A stretch of 64,000 nucleotides of DNA, from NCBI RefSeq assembly GCF_001638985.1, contig NW_017265153.1:105087-169086 (forward strand), in the 5' to 3' direction. Of this stretch, positions 63,151 to 64,000 are shown piece by piece (position 1 is the first letter of the stretch; each line of letters starts with the position of its first letter). Origin of the DNA: Phycomyces blakesleeanus NRRL 1555(-). Taxonomy: Eukaryota > Mucoromycota > Mucoromycetes > Mucorales > Phycomycetaceae. Made by a program: the position numbers and the translations under genes. The notes beneath the pieces are model-generated. The model searched no databases, was not told the origin of the DNA, and saw only the letters and a list, made by a program, of their open reading frames with translations.

Positions 63151-63273
63151 CAACTACCCACACATCGACTACTCACACATCAACTACTCACACATCGACT
63201 ACTCACACATCGACTATTCACACATCGACTATTCACACATCGACTACTCACACATCGACTACCCACACACACA
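63151..63273 (+). repeat. 15-bp minisatellite (about 8 copies)
   Basis: The unit CACACATCGACTACT varies at one or two positions. Because 15 is a multiple of three, the plus frame reads TTHTS repeatedly. It belongs to an open frame from 62823 to 63296 (157 codons) that also spans the three hairpins. I regard that frame as doubtful coding sequence. Confidence 0.9.
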
Positions 63274-63445
63274 TCTCTCTTATAATAAATTCATAACCTA
63301 TATAAACATATAATAAATAATAAATCATATTTTATTTTAGTTATTTAAAGATATTAAAATAAATAAGATATGCGAGTAGGGAGAGACCAAGTTAATTTGT
63401 TTGAAGTGAAAGGGACAAGAAGAATGAGAGTACAGAGTATAAGAA

Positions 63446-64000
63446 ATATATGTTTCTTTTTTTTAAAAATATAGGTTTGAGGATTATGTTGTGCATCTAT
63501 AAAGAGAGATTACTATGGCAGGACTTTGTGTTAGACAATGACTGTTTGGTCTAGAACTGGATATTTAAAGATATACTAAAAGTAAGAATTTTTAAAAATT
63601 ATGTGTGATAGGATGGGGTCATTTTCATTGAAGAAGGTGTTGAAGGTATAAGTATATAGATATCATGTGCATGCGAAAGTAAAAAGACAGTTCTGAGAAT
63701 AGTAGTATATGTCACTTCAGATATAAAAGAACAGAGTATATGGGTTCCGAGTGCTGAAGTTTGATTATATGGTTATTATTTTTATTTTTATTTTTCAGTA
63801 GTGATAAAATAAGAAAGATAGTATGATTGGTATTGTCGACTTTGAACGCAGTGCGAAGTTGTTGTTGGTACAGGGTTGAAAAAAGAAAAGAATAGAGTGG
63901 CGATGACTGTCGCCTTTGAACGCAGTGCGAAGTTGTTGTTAGTACATGGTTGAAAAAAGAAAAGAATAGAGTGGCGATGACTGTCGCCTTTGAACGCAGT
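63446..64000 (+). mobile_element. Dispersed element with 74-bp repeats, copy 2, cut by window end
   Basis: A direct, nearly identical duplicate of 60140-60700. The unique 5' part matches with only scattered substitutions (for example AATGGCTG versus AATGACTG, AATAGAGT versus AACAGAGT), then the 74-bp units begin and run off the window. Its units share AAAAGAATA where copy 1 has AAAACAATA. Confidence 0.9.

Overview
The window is nuclear DNA from an intron-rich, AT-rich fungus. Protein similarity, intron structure (short introns with GTAAGT/GTATGT donors and CTAAC/CTAAT branch sites) and gene content (tricalbin, an Opy2-like protein, Rho3) fit an early-diverging fungus of the Mucoromycota type. 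This is inferred from sequence character only. I modelled 12 multi-exon protein genes (61 introns), one tiny candidate ORF, one tRNA gene and one clear pseudogene.

Layout. 1-3.0 kb: three copies of one LTR, including a solo LTR with an intact TAATA target duplication. 3.2 kb: intron-containing tRNA-Tyr. 5.0-6.5 kb (-): protein of unknown function. 9.65-13.0 kb (+): alanyl-tRNA synthetase. 13.2-14.2 kb (-): RNA polymerase III subunit RPC8/Rpc25. 14.6-19.9 kb (-): tricalbin with an SMP domain and five C2 domains. 20.1-22.0 kb (-): Sec14-RhoGAP protein of the p50RhoGAP type. 24.6-25.0 kb (+): copper chaperone ATX1. 26.3-27.6 kb (-): Opy2-like membrane protein. 28.4-30.1 kb (-): BTB protein. 33.6-34.8 kb (-): ESCRT-III VPS2/CHMP2. 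35.2-36.2 kb (-): polymerase subunit RPB8. 36.6-41.3 kb (+): CUL4 in 20 exons. 42.0-43.2 kb (+): Rho3-like GTPase. 43.5-44.1 kb (-): decayed homoserine dehydrogenase fragment.

From about 47.3 kb to the end I find no convincing conventional gene. This part is dominated by an ~8.2 kb array of about 75 units of ~106 bp. Each unit resembles a miniature exon plus intron. It is followed by a dispersed element family with 74-bp internal repeats (two near-identical copies), a hairpin MITE, a degenerate tRNA-like sequence, three tandem perfect hairpins and a 15-bp minisatellite.

The genes are mostly housekeeping functions: translation, transcription, ER-plasma membrane contact, Rho signalling, copper handling, ESCRT and ubiquitin ligation. 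No operon-like logic joins them. A Rho GTPase and a RhoGAP do share the window, as do RPC8 and RPB8. The gene structures are unusual: four GC-AG introns, microexons of 11 and 18 nt, and two genes with an intron directly after the ATG.
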